Shown here: piece after piece, positions 21,910 to 30,124 of the stretch
Position numbering within the stretch: position 1 is the first letter of the stretch
Layout of the letters: each line of letters begins with the position of its first letter
Source of the DNA: a bacterium
Lineage (GTDB): Bacteria > Patescibacteriota > Minisyncoccia > Moranbacterales > UBA2206
Length of the DNA: 31,478 bases
Assembly: GCA_021789395.1 (NCBI GenBank)
Contig: JAJYJP010000004.1
Location: 1-31,478, forward strand
Direction: 5' to 3'
Notes under the pieces: generated by a model
What the model was told of the DNA's origin: nothing
Seen by the model: only the letters and a program-made list of their open reading frames with translations
The model's database searches: none
Position numbers and translations under genes: made by a program

Positions 21910-21938
21910 AAAAAAGCCTCTGCCAAGGAGGCTTTTTT
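21910..21938 (+). terminator. Rho-independent terminator after hsp20
   Basis: AAAAAAGCCTC / GAGGCTTTTTT symmetric hairpin. Confidence 0.85.
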
Positions 21939-21975
21939 CATTGCCTTCCGATTATTTTTAGAGTATTCTAGTCTT

Positions 21976-23247
21976 ATGGGTCGCAAAATTATTTTTTTAA
22001 CAGCATCCTTGGTGGCACTGTCGCTTGCTCCGGTTGCGTTTGCGGCAAATCCTAATGCACAAATTTCTCCCAGCATCACGCTGACGGCGGGAAGCGCTTC
22101 CTATTCTCTCCCCCTATCCACCGTAGATCAGTGGAAGATTGAAACTCCCGATCTGGTATATAATCCCGATTATGATTCCGAGATTGAAAATAATAATTTT
22201 TGCCAGTACGAAAAATCATTCGTGTGTTTATTGACCTTCGCCGTCCGGAACAATACCCACATCGAAAAAATTACCCGCGTCACTTGGGACACGGCCGCCA
22301 TCCGTAATTTTGTGAACGGCTTAGCCCAGCAGACAGACAAAGATCCGGTCGATGCCAAATTCCAAATGACCAACGGCAAGGTTTCGATTTTTGCCTTAAG
22401 CAGCGACGGCATAAAAATAAACGAGGACCAAACCGTCAAACTGATCCTTGGCCGTTTAAAAAATAATACTTTTTCCGGAACCATCGCCATCCCTTACACC
22501 ACGGAAAAACCGGAGATCTCCACAAACTCAATTGTAAATTTAGGCATAACCTCCCTCATCGGAGAAGGACGTTCCAATTTTGTCGGCTCACCGAAAGACA
22601 GAGTCATTAACATTGAAGTAGCTATTAAAAAATTTAACGGAACGCTCATTGGACCGGGAGAGGAATTTTCTTTTCTGAAAACCTTGGGACCGGTGGATGC
22701 CGCACACGGTTACTTGCCGGAATTGTCCATCGTTGGCAACGAAACAGAACCTGAATATGGCGGCGGCATCTGCCAGGTTTCCACCACCGTTTTTCGCGCA
22801 GCGCTTTACAGCGGTTTGAAGATTACCGACCGCACCAATCATGCTTATCCAGTCAGTTACTACAATCCGCAGGGCATGGACGCCACGGTCTATATCCCAT
22901 CCCCCGATCTGCGTTTCATCAACAATACTCCTGGATATATCCTGATCCAAGCGAGGATTGAAGGAACGGAATTAATATTTGATTTTTACGGAACTGACGA
23001 CGGAAGAAAAACAACGATTGAGGGGCCGACAATCCTGGAAAGACAGCCGGATGGTTCCATGAAAACGACTCTTTCCCAAACCGTTGTCGCCAAGAACGGC
23101 AAGACCATCATAAACGATACGTTTAATAGCAATTATAATTCTCCTTATTTGTATCCGGATCCGGGCGCGGCACCGTTGACTCAAAAACCGGCTAATTGGT
23201 CCAAAGATGAATGGAACCAATATAAAAAAGCCCACAACATTGACTAA
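21976..23247 (+). CDS. Exported VanW-family protein
   Basis: A 423-aa protein with a signal peptide (IIFLTASLVALSLAPVAFA, cleavage near residue 23). The N-terminal half resembles the peptidoglycan-binding-4-type domain often found ahead of VanW. The VanW domain covers about residues 200-340, with NIEVAIKKFNGTLIGPGEEFSF, then YLPELSIVGNETEPEYGGGI, CQVSTTVFRAALYSGL and RTNHAYPVSYYNPQGMDATV. VanW domains occur in vancomycin-resistance loci and many cell-wall proteins; their biochemical role is not established. It stands alone between hsp20 and the tRNA cluster. Confidence 0.9.
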   Translation: MGRKIIFLTASLVALSLAPVAFAANPNAQISPSITLTAGSASYSLPLSTVDQWKIETPDLVYNPDYDSEIENNNFCQYEKSFVCLLTFAVRNNTHIEKITRVTWDTAAIRNFVNGLAQQTDKDPVDAKFQMTNGKVSIFALSSDGIKINEDQTVKLILGRLKNNTFSGTIAIPYTTEKPEISTNSIVNLGITSLIGEGRSNFVGSPKDRVINIEVAIKKFNGTLIGPGEEFSFLKTLGPVDAAHGYLPELSIVGNETEPEYGGGICQVSTTVFRAALYSGLKITDRTNHAYPVSYYNPQGMDATVYIPSPDLRFINNTPGYILIQARIEGTELIFDFYGTDDGRKTTIEGPTILERQPDGSMKTTLSQTVVAKNGKTIINDTFNSNYNSPYLYPDPGAAPLTQKPANWSKDEWNQYKKAHNID

Positions 23248-23267
23248 AAGGCAATTTTTGGTATAAT
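23240..23267 (+). promoter_or_regulatory. Promoter of tRNA cluster
   Basis: TTGACT (23240-23245, overlapping the vanW stop), 16-nt spacer, and extended -10 TGGTATAAT with TATAAT at 23262-23267. A small GCC-TCAA-GGC hairpin with T6 lies just downstream at about 23276-23293. Confidence 0.6.
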
Positions 23268-23328
23268 AACTTCATTGCCTCAAGGCATTTTTTATTGGAA
23301 TAGGAACACGAAGCCACAAAGTAACGGC

Positions 23329-23401
23329 GCGCTGGTAGCTCAGTGGATAGAGCAGTAGCCTTCTAAGCTATTGGTCGCAGGTTCGATTCCTGCCCAGCGC
23401 A
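23329..23401 (+). tRNA. tRNA-Arg (anticodon TCT)
   Basis: Acceptor GCGCTGG / CCAGCGC, anticodon loop CTTCTAA (TCT), T arm GCAGG-TTCGATT-CCTGC. CCA is not encoded. First of four tRNA genes. Confidence 0.92.
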
Positions 23402-23432
23402 CAAAATTAAGGAATAAAATTATTTTACAAAC

Positions 23433-23505
23433 GGGTCATTAGCTCAGCTGGTAGAGCAGTTGCCTCTTAAGCAAACGGTCGCAGGTTCGAATCCCGCATG
23501 ACCCA
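23433..23505 (+). tRNA. tRNA-Lys (anticodon CTT)
   Basis: Acceptor GGGTCAT / ATGACCC, anticodon loop CTCTTAA (CTT), T arm GCAGG-TTCGAAT-CCCGC with one A-C mismatch in the stem. CCA is not encoded. Confidence 0.9.
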
Positions 23506-23529
23506 CAATAAAAAAGAAGTCTCCAGAGT

Positions 23530-23601
23530 GGCGGCCATAGTTTAGCGGTAAAACACGAGTTTGTGGCACTTGGGTCCTGGGTTCGACTCCCAGTGGCCGC
23601 C
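23530..23601 (+). tRNA. tRNA-His (anticodon GTG)
   Basis: Acceptor GCGGCCA / TGGCCGC with genome-encoded G-1 at 23530 opposite discriminator C, anticodon loop TTGTGGC (GTG), T arm CTGGG-TTCGACT-CCCAG. Confidence 0.92.
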
Positions 23602-23631
23602 CCCCTGCAGATTTCTTATTTTAATAATTGC

Positions 23632-23705
23632 GCGCTCTTAGCTCAGTGGATTAGAGCATCTGGCTTCGGACCAGAGGGTCGGGGGTTCGAGTCCCTCAGA
23701 GCGCA
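23632..23705 (+). tRNA. tRNA-Arg (anticodon TCG)
   Basis: Acceptor GCGCTCT / AGAGCGC, anticodon stem TCTGG/CCAGA with loop CTTCGGA (TCG), T arm GGGGG-TTCGAGT-CCCTC. Its last 16 nt with trailer are repeated exactly at 23876-23891, behind element copy B. Confidence 0.92.
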
Positions 23706-23891
23706 CAAATTTTTAAAATCCATCGTTTGATGGATTTTAAAATTGTTCGCATTGGGGATTCGAACGGGCAGCAGCGAGACAATCCCGCTTAGCGGGAGCA
23801 GTTGAGCGCCGTTGAATGCGAGCAAGTGCGAGCATTCAGCGCTGCCCAGGGCAAGGAGCGAAGCGACGCGGAAAATCCCTCAGAGCGCACA
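23692..23891 (+). mobile_element. tRNA-trailer element, copy B (behind tRNA-Arg TCG)
   Basis: TCCCTCAGAGCGCACA at 23692-23707 is repeated exactly at 23876-23891, enclosing 168 bp homologous to copy A behind tRNA-Glu. The order is the same: palindrome AAAATCCATC / GATGGATTTT, inverted T-arm-like GGGGATTCGAAC, hairpin CCCGC/GCGGG, hairpin GAATGC/GCATTC inside GGGCAGC/GCTGCCC, short GCGAAGC hairpin, then AATCCC leading into the duplicate tRNA end. Stems are kept while bases differ from copy A. There is no ORF. The host tRNA stays intact upstream, as after integration at a tRNA 3' end. Confidence 0.65.
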
Positions 23892-23898
23892 TAAACTT

Positions 23899-23924
23899 AA
23901 AAACAAAGCATCAGCTTTGTTTTT
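23899..23924. terminator. Bidirectional terminator between tRNA cluster and pilus operon
   Basis: Perfect 11-bp symmetric hairpin AAAAACAAAGC / GCTTTGTTTTT with loop ATCA. It serves the end of the minus-strand pilus operon and probably the tRNA transcript. The gene-free stretch 23248-23944 is otherwise filled by four tRNAs and element B. Confidence 0.75.
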
Positions 23925-23944
23925 AAAATTTATCTAAAGTCTAA

Positions 23945-24268
23945 TTATTTGAATACATCCGTCACAGTCGCTACGTTAGATCGGTAGGCATTATCTCGTT
24001 CCTGGGTCCTAGTAATAACCGTGTCGAATTCATTTTTATTGAAAACCGTTGCATTCTCCTGAGAATTGATGTAGGCTTGCTTGCGCGCCTCGCTCCAGGT
24101 AGGATTATAAACATAGCTATACCACAAATAAATCCCGTACCCGGCTTCTATCAGCACCAGCAAAACCATGATCCACCTGATTTTTTTCGCCAGAAAATTG
24201 CCGGACTTCTTGAAATACTTGCCCAGCTCGTTTATTTTTATATTTTTTAAATCTTTAATCGGAGTCAT
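23945..24268 (-). CDS. Small membrane protein at the end of the pilus operon
   Basis: A 107-aa protein with a basic cytoplasmic start, one membrane segment (WIMVLLVLIEAGYGIYLWYSY) and a polar outer C-terminus of about 55 residues. I recognise no family. It overlaps the end of pilO by 14 bp and is last before the terminator, the place where pilP sits in Proteobacteria. However, it has no lipobox and no PilP-like beta domain. A role in the pilus alignment complex is inferred from position only. Confidence 0.7.
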   Translation of the reverse strand: MTPIKDLKNIKINELGKYFKKSGNFLAKKIRWIMVLLVLIEAGYGIYLWYSYVYNPTWSEARKQAYINSQENATVFNKNEFDTVITRTQERDNAYRSNVATVTDVFK

Positions 24269-24935
24269 TTTTTATATAAACCGCTACATTTATTATCGTA
24301 CTGAGTTCGAAAACTTGAGCATTGTCATTTTTGCTCGCTGCAGAAACGGATGCAGCCGCAAAAGGATCGAAGTTTCCGCTCGCCTGCGCAGCATCGTTGC
24401 TGGCATTATTTTTAGTCATATTGATCGAAAAGACATCCGTATAATAATCGGAATTTTCCAACTTGGTTAAAAATTTCACAAAACTCGGATAATCGCCTTG
24501 CAACGTTATTTGCAACGAAAGATAATTTGCATAAGGCAACTTATTTCTGATATCGTCTTTCGGAATTGCATTACTTGTTGAAGAATCTCCGGCACTATTA
24601 CTTTGGTCATTTACCTGGAACTGGATCGCGTTTCCTGTGTTTTGCGCTAGCGTTTCCATGGCTTTTATGAAATCAACTGCGTCATCGGAATCCAGGAGGA
24701 CATTCAGGTCGTTTTCCTTGGACTGAAAAAGAGCGTAATTTTTCTCGATGGCTGGAAGCTGCTGCATTCTTTGCTGATCGATTTCATTGTCCAGTTCTTT
24801 TTTTTCTATCGCGTCCGACGTCGTTTTGATCTTGTCGACCAGCGGAAGCGCCGCAAAGACAAACAACATAACGGCGATAATTATAAAGCCAAGAACCGAA
24901 ACCCAGATGCTATTTTTTCTCCAAAATTTTTTCAT
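24255..24935 (-). CDS. pilO: Type IV pilus alignment-complex protein PilO
   Basis: PilO is an inner-membrane protein that pairs with PilN in the type IV pilus alignment complex. It has a short cytoplasmic tail, one TM (SVLGFIIIAVMLFVFAALPL), a coiled coil (about KELDNEIDQQRMQQLPAIEK) and a periplasmic-type alpha/beta domain with AVDFIKAMETLAQNTG and GDYPSFVKFLTKLENSDYYT, which is typical of PilO. I prefer the ATG at 24935 because it overlaps the pilN stop as ATGA; a TTG start at 24950 is also possible. It ends inside the next small gene. Confidence 0.85.
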   Translation of the reverse strand: MKKFWRKNSIWVSVLGFIIIAVMLFVFAALPLVDKIKTTSDAIEKKELDNEIDQQRMQQLPAIEKNYALFQSKENDLNVLLDSDDAVDFIKAMETLAQNTGNAIQFQVNDQSNSAGDSSTSNAIPKDDIRNKLPYANYLSLQITLQGDYPSFVKFLTKLENSDYYTDVFSINMTKNNASNDAAQASGNFDPFAAASVSAASKNDNAQVFELSTIINVAVYIKNDSD

Positions 24936-25480
24936 TGCTTTTTTAAACAAGAATCTTTTATGGTAAATTGTATCTGAAAATCGACATTGGTCTGGGAAAC
25001 CAGATCGGAAATCGGAAGATTGACATTCTGGAAACAGCTTTCTCCTTTTAATTTTTCCTCAAAAGACATCAGATTGTCCCGAGTGTCAGCATTGCCGGTC
25101 AAGTACACGTCATAATTCTGCGTATTGATTCCGGCCAATTTGATGCCAGGCGAAATAAGTGCGTTGATTTTGTTAAAAAGTTCGGACCAATAAAATTGCC
25201 CTGCCTGGATTTTATCCGCAATCGCCACTTCGTCATTGGCTTCTTTTAATTTTTCGTCATATTGCTTGAGCTGCGCGTATTTACCGGAATTGGCAGAGCC
25301 GGATTCCGATGTTACCGCCTGCAAGTTTACTCTTACAATCGAATATACGCTAAGCAAAATCACGAAAAGCACCATTATCAGAAAAGCCATACTGACTTCC
25401 CACTTAAAAACCTGATGCAGCCGGTCTGCCCTCTCGATTTCCTCTTTTTTATTCGCGGGAATTAGATTCAATCTAATCAT
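24932..25480 (-). CDS. pilN: Type IV pilus assembly protein PilN
   Basis: A 182-aa protein starting with the conserved cytoplasmic motif MIRLNLIPA that binds PilM, followed by one TM (MAFLIMVLFVILLSVYSIV), a coiled coil and a ferredoxin-like domain (WSELFNKINALISPGIKLAG, then FEEKLKGESCFQNV). It overlaps pilM by 8 bp; an AGAGG sits 8 nt before the ATG. Confidence 0.92.
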   Translation of the reverse strand: MIRLNLIPANKKEEIERADRLHQVFKWEVSMAFLIMVLFVILLSVYSIVRVNLQAVTSESGSANSGKYAQLKQYDEKLKEANDEVAIADKIQAGQFYWSELFNKINALISPGIKLAGINTQNYDVYLTGNADTRDNLMSFEEKLKGESCFQNVNLPISDLVSQTNVDFQIQFTIKDSCLKKQ

Positions 25481-26546
25481 AATGCAATCCTCTTAAAGCT
25501 AACCCGACCGCCGTCGAGTAACGAACGGAGTCTGCCTTGTTGACGATCGGCAAATTATTTCCAAAATTAAGGTTGGTCCACGGATTTCCCATATAAATTT
25601 CTTTATCGAGACGCTTGGCCAAATATGGGACCAATCCTTTCATGTTGGCTCCCCCTCCGCAAAGAATTATTTTTTCTATGCCGGTCGATTTTTTGGAAAC
25701 TTCGTTGTAAAAATCTATCGTTCGTGAAATTTCCATAATTAAATTTTCCAGGAGAGATTCTATGGAATCAAAAACCGGATTGCCATCATTGAAATTATGG
25801 ATGCCGTAATTGATTTTCGCATTTTCCGCTTCCTTTCTTTCCAGTTTCAAATCTTTCGCAATAGCGTCGCTAAGATTTTCTGAAGAAAAAGCGATGCTGG
25901 AAGTGAAATAAGGCACCTCGCCTTCAGTTATGATCAAACTAGTCCTCTGGGCTCCGATATCGACGATTAGCGCCGACTCCGTTCCGCTCTCTTCCATCAG
26001 ACTGCGTACTGTAGCCACCGATTCCAATTCCAACCCATACACGTCCAGGCCGGCTTTCTCCAATACTTCCACAAGATCATCGACGATTCCTTTGGAAACT
26101 GCCACCGTCAAAACGCTTTGCTTTTCCGCAGACGGATCGCTTTTCAAAAATTGCCAGTCGAAATACACTTCTTCGATCGGAAGCGGGATGTTGGCCTCCA
26201 TTTCCCATTTGATAGCTTCGCCCGCTTCGCCCTCGCCCATCTTTGGAATATTGATTATGCGCAGAAAAGCTTTCGATTCGGGTATGGAACAGATAACTTT
26301 TGTGGTATTGATTTTTTTAGGAACGGCTTTTTTGACCGCCTCTTTGACGGCTTCAACCACTTTGTCTTTATTGATGATTTTTCCATCATCAATATTTCCC
26401 AAGGGCAATTCCACGGAAGCGAAGCTCCTGATCTTATCTTCTTTGCCCTCTCGCTCCAATTGGAAAACTTTGATCGAAAGATCGCTGAGATCAAGACCAA
26501 AAACTTTCGGACTGAAGCTGATTATATTTTTATCGAGAAAACTCAT
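25473..26546 (-). CDS. pilM: Type IV pilus assembly ATPase-fold protein PilM
   Basis: A 357-aa actin-like (ASKHA) cytoplasmic protein that links the PilN tail to the pilus machine. It begins with VFGLDLSDLSIKVFQL (phosphate-1 motif), then VICSIPESKAFLRIINIP, MEANIPLPIEEVYFDW, SALIVDIGAQRTSLIIT (phosphate-2) and IEKIILCGGGANMKGLVPYL (adenosine motif). The length is normal for the family. It is the first of the MNO block; 24 bp separate it from the upstream pseudopilin gene, and no SD is seen. Confidence 0.93.
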   Translation of the reverse strand: MSFLDKNIISFSPKVFGLDLSDLSIKVFQLEREGKEDKIRSFASVELPLGNIDDGKIINKDKVVEAVKEAVKKAVPKKINTTKVICSIPESKAFLRIINIPKMGEGEAGEAIKWEMEANIPLPIEEVYFDWQFLKSDPSAEKQSVLTVAVSKGIVDDLVEVLEKAGLDVYGLELESVATVRSLMEESGTESALIVDIGAQRTSLIITEGEVPYFTSSIAFSSENLSDAIAKDLKLERKEAENAKINYGIHNFNDGNPVFDSIESLLENLIMEISRTIDFYNEVSKKSTGIEKIILCGGGANMKGLVPYLAKRLDKEIYMGNPWTNLNFGNNLPIVNKADSVRYSTAVGLALRGLHYD

Positions 26547-26570
26547 AATTAAAAATGATTGTCATTTACA

Positions 26571-28073
26571 TTATAACTCTTTCCAGAGATCTATGGAATA
26601 TTGCGTGCCAGTCGGAAAGTACGGCGGCGGACAATATAAAAGATTGTTATTAAAATTATAAGTCCGCACGCCAAAACCGTTATTGCCATTCACAAAGTAG
26701 GGTTCCAAATAAGAAACGATCGCGCCGTTAAAAGTCATGGAATTTTTGGCACCGAAACTGCCATTATTATTTATACCGACCGTTCCATCCTGTGCCAGCA
26801 GGGCCGCATCCACAACATAATTATTCGGACAGCTGCTTAACACTCGCACATCGTGTTGCGCCACCAAGCCGAGCATATTATTACAATCAAAAGAAGCGTA
26901 AGTCAGATTGGCAGCGCTTGAACCGATATAGATGTCCGCTTGGTTGCCGCCTCCCGAAAGATTGGCCGCCGCGACAGTCACTTTATCATTATTGATCGTT
27001 CCGTCCACCCAGGCGTTATTCTCCACAAAGATAATGCCATTGTTTGGAATAGGATAATTGGTCGCACAAGAACCGCTGCAACTGGTGCAAGTTCCGCTGC
27101 CGCTCGTCGCATAATATCGACTGATGGCGTGCGTGTTGCTGTTAGCCGATTTAACCGTACAGACGGTAAACGTTCCGTCACTATTAAAAAGGATTCTCCT
27201 GCCCAATCCGCTCGAATCAAAATAATAGCCGTTTCCGGATTGCGCCTGCGTTTTCATATTAGCCAAGTCAGCCGTGACTCCGGTAAAACTGACAGCCGGA
27301 GAGGGAAATTGCCGCCCACCTGCAAAAACATCCGGGCGGTCCGGCACCGTGCCGGCCGGCCACGGATAACTAGGCGCGTTGGGATCGGCCGGATTGACGG
27401 TGGTATGCACACCGAATTGTAGGTTATTCCCACCCCAAGTCGGATCGTTGAAAGACGCCGGCAAAGCGCTGACGGTATTGTAGGCATGTCCGTCGAACCG
27501 GATGCCATAATTGGAAAATACTTTCCCGTAAACTGTCGCCTCGGTGCCGAAATTCATAAAGCTGTTGGACAAGAACAAGTATTCGCTCCACGAAGGCCGT
27601 CGGAATCTGACCTGGATAATACGTTTCGCGCTTGGATCTTGATTCACCCAACCCGTAGAAGTGACCATGACAATCGTCGATCCCGGATCCGGTTTTTGAA
27701 CGCTAATGCTATAGTCGCCGCCGCCATAACTGACTTCATACGGAGTGCCCACGCCGTACGGACCCGGGTCAACACTGTCCCAAAATTCCTGGATCTGTTG
27801 AGCCGTCTTGCCCGCCGTTTCGTGCGCAAGATACCAACGATACCAATCGATGCCGGCTTCGGCAATCTGAAAAGCCTGCTCTCTTTCCGCTTGGTAAAAA
27901 CTGAATTTCAACTGAGACACTATGAAAGTAACCATTGCGGAAAAGATGATTGACACGACAAACATTATCACCAAAACGTAAACCAAAGCTGATCCCCCGT
28001 ACCTTGGAAGCATCGTGATTTTTCTTTTATTTATTTTTTTATTTTCTTTCCACATAATAAGTGTTGACTTCAT
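26571..28073 (-). CDS. PilX-like minor pilin/secreted beta protein with N-terminal pilin helix
   Basis: A 500-aa protein. After a basic leader comes GGSALVYVLVIMFVVSIIFS, then a helix ending EQAFQIAEAGIDWYRWYL, the hallmark of PilX_N-type minor pilins (hydrophobic helix plus AxxxAEAGID). The remaining 400 residues are Gly/Asn/Ser-rich and look like a beta-helix or sandwich (INNDKVTVAAANLSGGG, IYIGSSAANLTYASFDC), with a cysteine cluster TCTSCSGSC. The start at 28073 overlaps the upstream stop as ATGA; an internal ATG at 28013 (MLPRYGGSAL) would give a more typical short leader. It may cap or decorate the pilus. Confidence 0.75.
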   Translation of the reverse strand: MKSTLIMWKENKKINKRKITMLPRYGGSALVYVLVIMFVVSIIFSAMVTFIVSQLKFSFYQAEREQAFQIAEAGIDWYRWYLAHETAGKTAQQIQEFWDSVDPGPYGVGTPYEVSYGGGDYSISVQKPDPGSTIVMVTSTGWVNQDPSAKRIIQVRFRRPSWSEYLFLSNSFMNFGTEATVYGKVFSNYGIRFDGHAYNTVSALPASFNDPTWGGNNLQFGVHTTVNPADPNAPSYPWPAGTVPDRPDVFAGGRQFPSPAVSFTGVTADLANMKTQAQSGNGYYFDSSGLGRRILFNSDGTFTVCTVKSANSNTHAISRYYATSGSGTCTSCSGSCATNYPIPNNGIIFVENNAWVDGTINNDKVTVAAANLSGGGNQADIYIGSSAANLTYASFDCNNMLGLVAQHDVRVLSSCPNNYVVDAALLAQDGTVGINNNGSFGAKNSMTFNGAIVSYLEPYFVNGNNGFGVRTYNFNNNLLYCPPPYFPTGTQYSIDLWKEL

Positions 28074-28708
28074 TGGGCTTGATTGCTGTCATTTAAATTG
28101 CGCAGTTCCGCAAAAGACTGCATTTCAATATTGTCAGGTGCCCGGTTCGGATCGATGTTGATGTAGAGATGGACTTCGATGAGCCTAATATCGGAAACCA
28201 TGGCCGGAGTGGTCAAGGGGTTTTGGCCGGCACCGCCGGCATAAGTGTCGTCATAATAAGCAAAAACAGGTTGGCTGGAGGTGTTTACGATATGATCAGC
28301 AATCGTAACAGTTTGCTGGTCGCCGGCCGGATAAGTTACCGGCATCGTATCGGCCGGGACAGTCACTCCCATAAGGATGTCTTGGCCGCTTTTATAAAAA
28401 TGAAGCCGCTCGACTTTTCCATCATTGTTGTAGTCGGAATACAAGACCAGATCGTTGCCGTCAGCGGAAACTATGGGATACGAACCGTTGTCCGACTGAC
28501 TCGCTTCTCTTATGTAATTCAAAATCTTATTGATGCTTTGAGAAACTTCGCTAGTTGATTCTCCCATCTCCAGACTGTAGCCGTTCACTTGCCAGGCGCG
28601 GGAAAAAAGAAGCGTAGCACCGACCATGCCTAATGTAAAAATGCCGATTGCCACAAGCATCTCTATGATAGTCAGTCCGCCATATTTTTTTAGTTTATTT
28701 ATCTTCAT
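28070..28708 (-). CDS. Prepilin-type minor pilin (PilW-like)
   Basis: A 212-aa protein with class III prepilin signal KKYGG-LTIIEMLVAIGIF; PilD-type cleavage is expected before Leu, with Glu at mature position 5. A helical stalk follows, with MGESTSEVSQSINKILNYIR, and then a beta-rich globular domain (ADGNDLVLYSDYNNDGKVER) as in PilW/GspJ-type pseudopilins. It starts in TAATG, overlapping the previous stop by 1 nt. Confidence 0.82.
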   Translation of the reverse strand: MKINKLKKYGGLTIIEMLVAIGIFTLGMVGATLLFSRAWQVNGYSLEMGESTSEVSQSINKILNYIREASQSDNGSYPIVSADGNDLVLYSDYNNDGKVERLHFYKSGQDILMGVTVPADTMPVTYPAGDQQTVTIADHIVNTSSQPVFAYYDDTYAGGAGQNPLTTPAMVSDIRLIEVHLYINIDPNRAPDNIEMQSFAELRNLNDSNQAQ

Positions 28709-30108
28709 TATGATGCACTTAAAGAAACCGCAGTTTGTGTCAGTTGGTTGGAATTTATCGTCACCTGCGAATCATTTTCCGTATAACCGTTAGCGGTCAC
28801 TTTCAAAGTATAAATCCCCGGCTGCAAATTATCCGTACTGCTCACCGGAAAATAAGCCGTCCCAGTCTCGGAAGCCGTCACCGCCTGATCATAACCGGCG
28901 CCGTTGGTCAATTCCACGCTCGCCCCGGCCAAAGGCGGATTGCCCGTATCGTTTTTTGTGACTCTCACCAAAAGCGAAGTCTGATTGACATTGGCCAGTT
29001 TTGCCTTTACGGCCAGATTTTGATTAGAAAAAAGTGAAAACGGAGAGATCGGATCGGTATCAATCAAGACATAGCCGGTCTCCGATGGAGAAAGTGTGAT
29101 CGTATATTGGCCCGGACTGATTGAGCTGAAATCTTTTTCTCCGCTCAAATCGGTTCGCGCGTCGGTATCCAGATTATAGACAGGTTGCGGAAGGGTGCCG
29201 GTAGTGGGATCGCCAGGCGTATTTCCAAGAATTCGGCCACCGGTAATATGAAAATTGATATTTGGGACAGGCGTATTGCCGGCATAATCCGTCGTATCCA
29301 CAGCAAGATCGGCCAGCTGATCCTGGACGATATTAATCACATTAGTCGATCCGACAACGACCGAAGCATTGACATCGACCGGGTTGTAGGGCGTAGACGG
29401 ATACGGCGGCATCGTGTTAACAGTTTCATAACCCGGTTTGGTAAGAGTGATTTGATAATTTTGTATAGAATTTTTTATATTATTTCCCATCAACACTACG
29501 TGTCCGGTGTTATCTGTTTGAACGGTCGTGTCCAGACCGATGTCGCTATTCACCACGTGGACGGTCGAATCAGGAATCCCAACGCCTCCCGGTTGATCGC
29601 TAAAAACATTTACCATCAGAATACCGTCATTAGGATTGTTAACCTCCAGCCCGGGCGGCGCAAAAATAGATTGGACCTGGACGTTTTCTTGTTTATTGTT
29701 CCAATAGACAGTTACGGTCACATCCTTATAATCTTCCGGGGCGGAATCGGTGCCGGCCGCGTAAGTCCCGTCAAAAGGATCATCGACATATTGGACGGTC
29801 GTGTCAACGACATAACTACTGGCATTTTCCGTCACATTCTCCTCCGAAGGAATATTCCCCGAAATCGCTCCCGTAGTCGTTCCGATATCGTCATAATTCA
29901 AATTACGGATGATCTCCATCTTCTCATTCGCCAAAGCGACTGCTCCCAACCGGTCCTTTGAGTCTGTAATATACTTCAGGCCGATGCTGTAAGTCCTGTA
30001 GAAAGTTATCGTAATGATTGAAAAAATAAAAAGCACCACCATCGCTTCGATAAGAGTGAAGCCAGGTTGGACAGAACCTTTTCTTTCCTTGTTATTTTTA
30101 CAAAGCAA
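28708..30108 (-). CDS. Large prepilin-type protein with carboxypeptidase-regulatory-like repeats
   Basis: A 466-aa protein with prepilin signal QPG-FTLIEAMVVLFIFSIIT (Glu5 present) and the PilV/GspI-like segment LANEKMEIIRNLNYDDIGT. Beyond about residue 150 it carries several beta-sandwich modules of the CarboxypepD_reg/PEGA kind. Recurring phrases are NYQITLTKPGYETVNTMP, GQYTITLSPSETGYVL and GIYTLKVTANGYTENDSQVT. Such modules bind carbohydrate or protein on surfaces, so this could be a tip adhesin (inference). Predicted TTG start; 16-residue leader. It lies 16 bp downstream of pilC. Confidence 0.8.
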   Translation of the reverse strand: MLCKNNKERKGSVQPGFTLIEAMVVLFIFSIITITFYRTYSIGLKYITDSKDRLGAVALANEKMEIIRNLNYDDIGTTTGAISGNIPSEENVTENASSYVVDTTVQYVDDPFDGTYAAGTDSAPEDYKDVTVTVYWNNKQENVQVQSIFAPPGLEVNNPNDGILMVNVFSDQPGGVGIPDSTVHVVNSDIGLDTTVQTDNTGHVVLMGNNIKNSIQNYQITLTKPGYETVNTMPPYPSTPYNPVDVNASVVVGSTNVINIVQDQLADLAVDTTDYAGNTPVPNINFHITGGRILGNTPGDPTTGTLPQPVYNLDTDARTDLSGEKDFSSISPGQYTITLSPSETGYVLIDTDPISPFSLFSNQNLAVKAKLANVNQTSLLVRVTKNDTGNPPLAGASVELTNGAGYDQAVTASETGTAYFPVSSTDNLQPGIYTLKVTANGYTENDSQVTINSNQLTQTAVSLSAS

Positions 30109-30124
30109 ATCTTTTATTTGAAAT

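Noticed and set aside
25930..26661. 243-aa plus-strand reading frame
   Set aside because: It is antisense to pilM and its serine-rich translation looks like a shadow frame. PilM on the other strand is a clear family member.
29185..29961. 258-aa plus-strand reading frame
   Set aside because: It is antisense to the pseudopilin gene, with arginine-rich low-complexity translation and no start signal.
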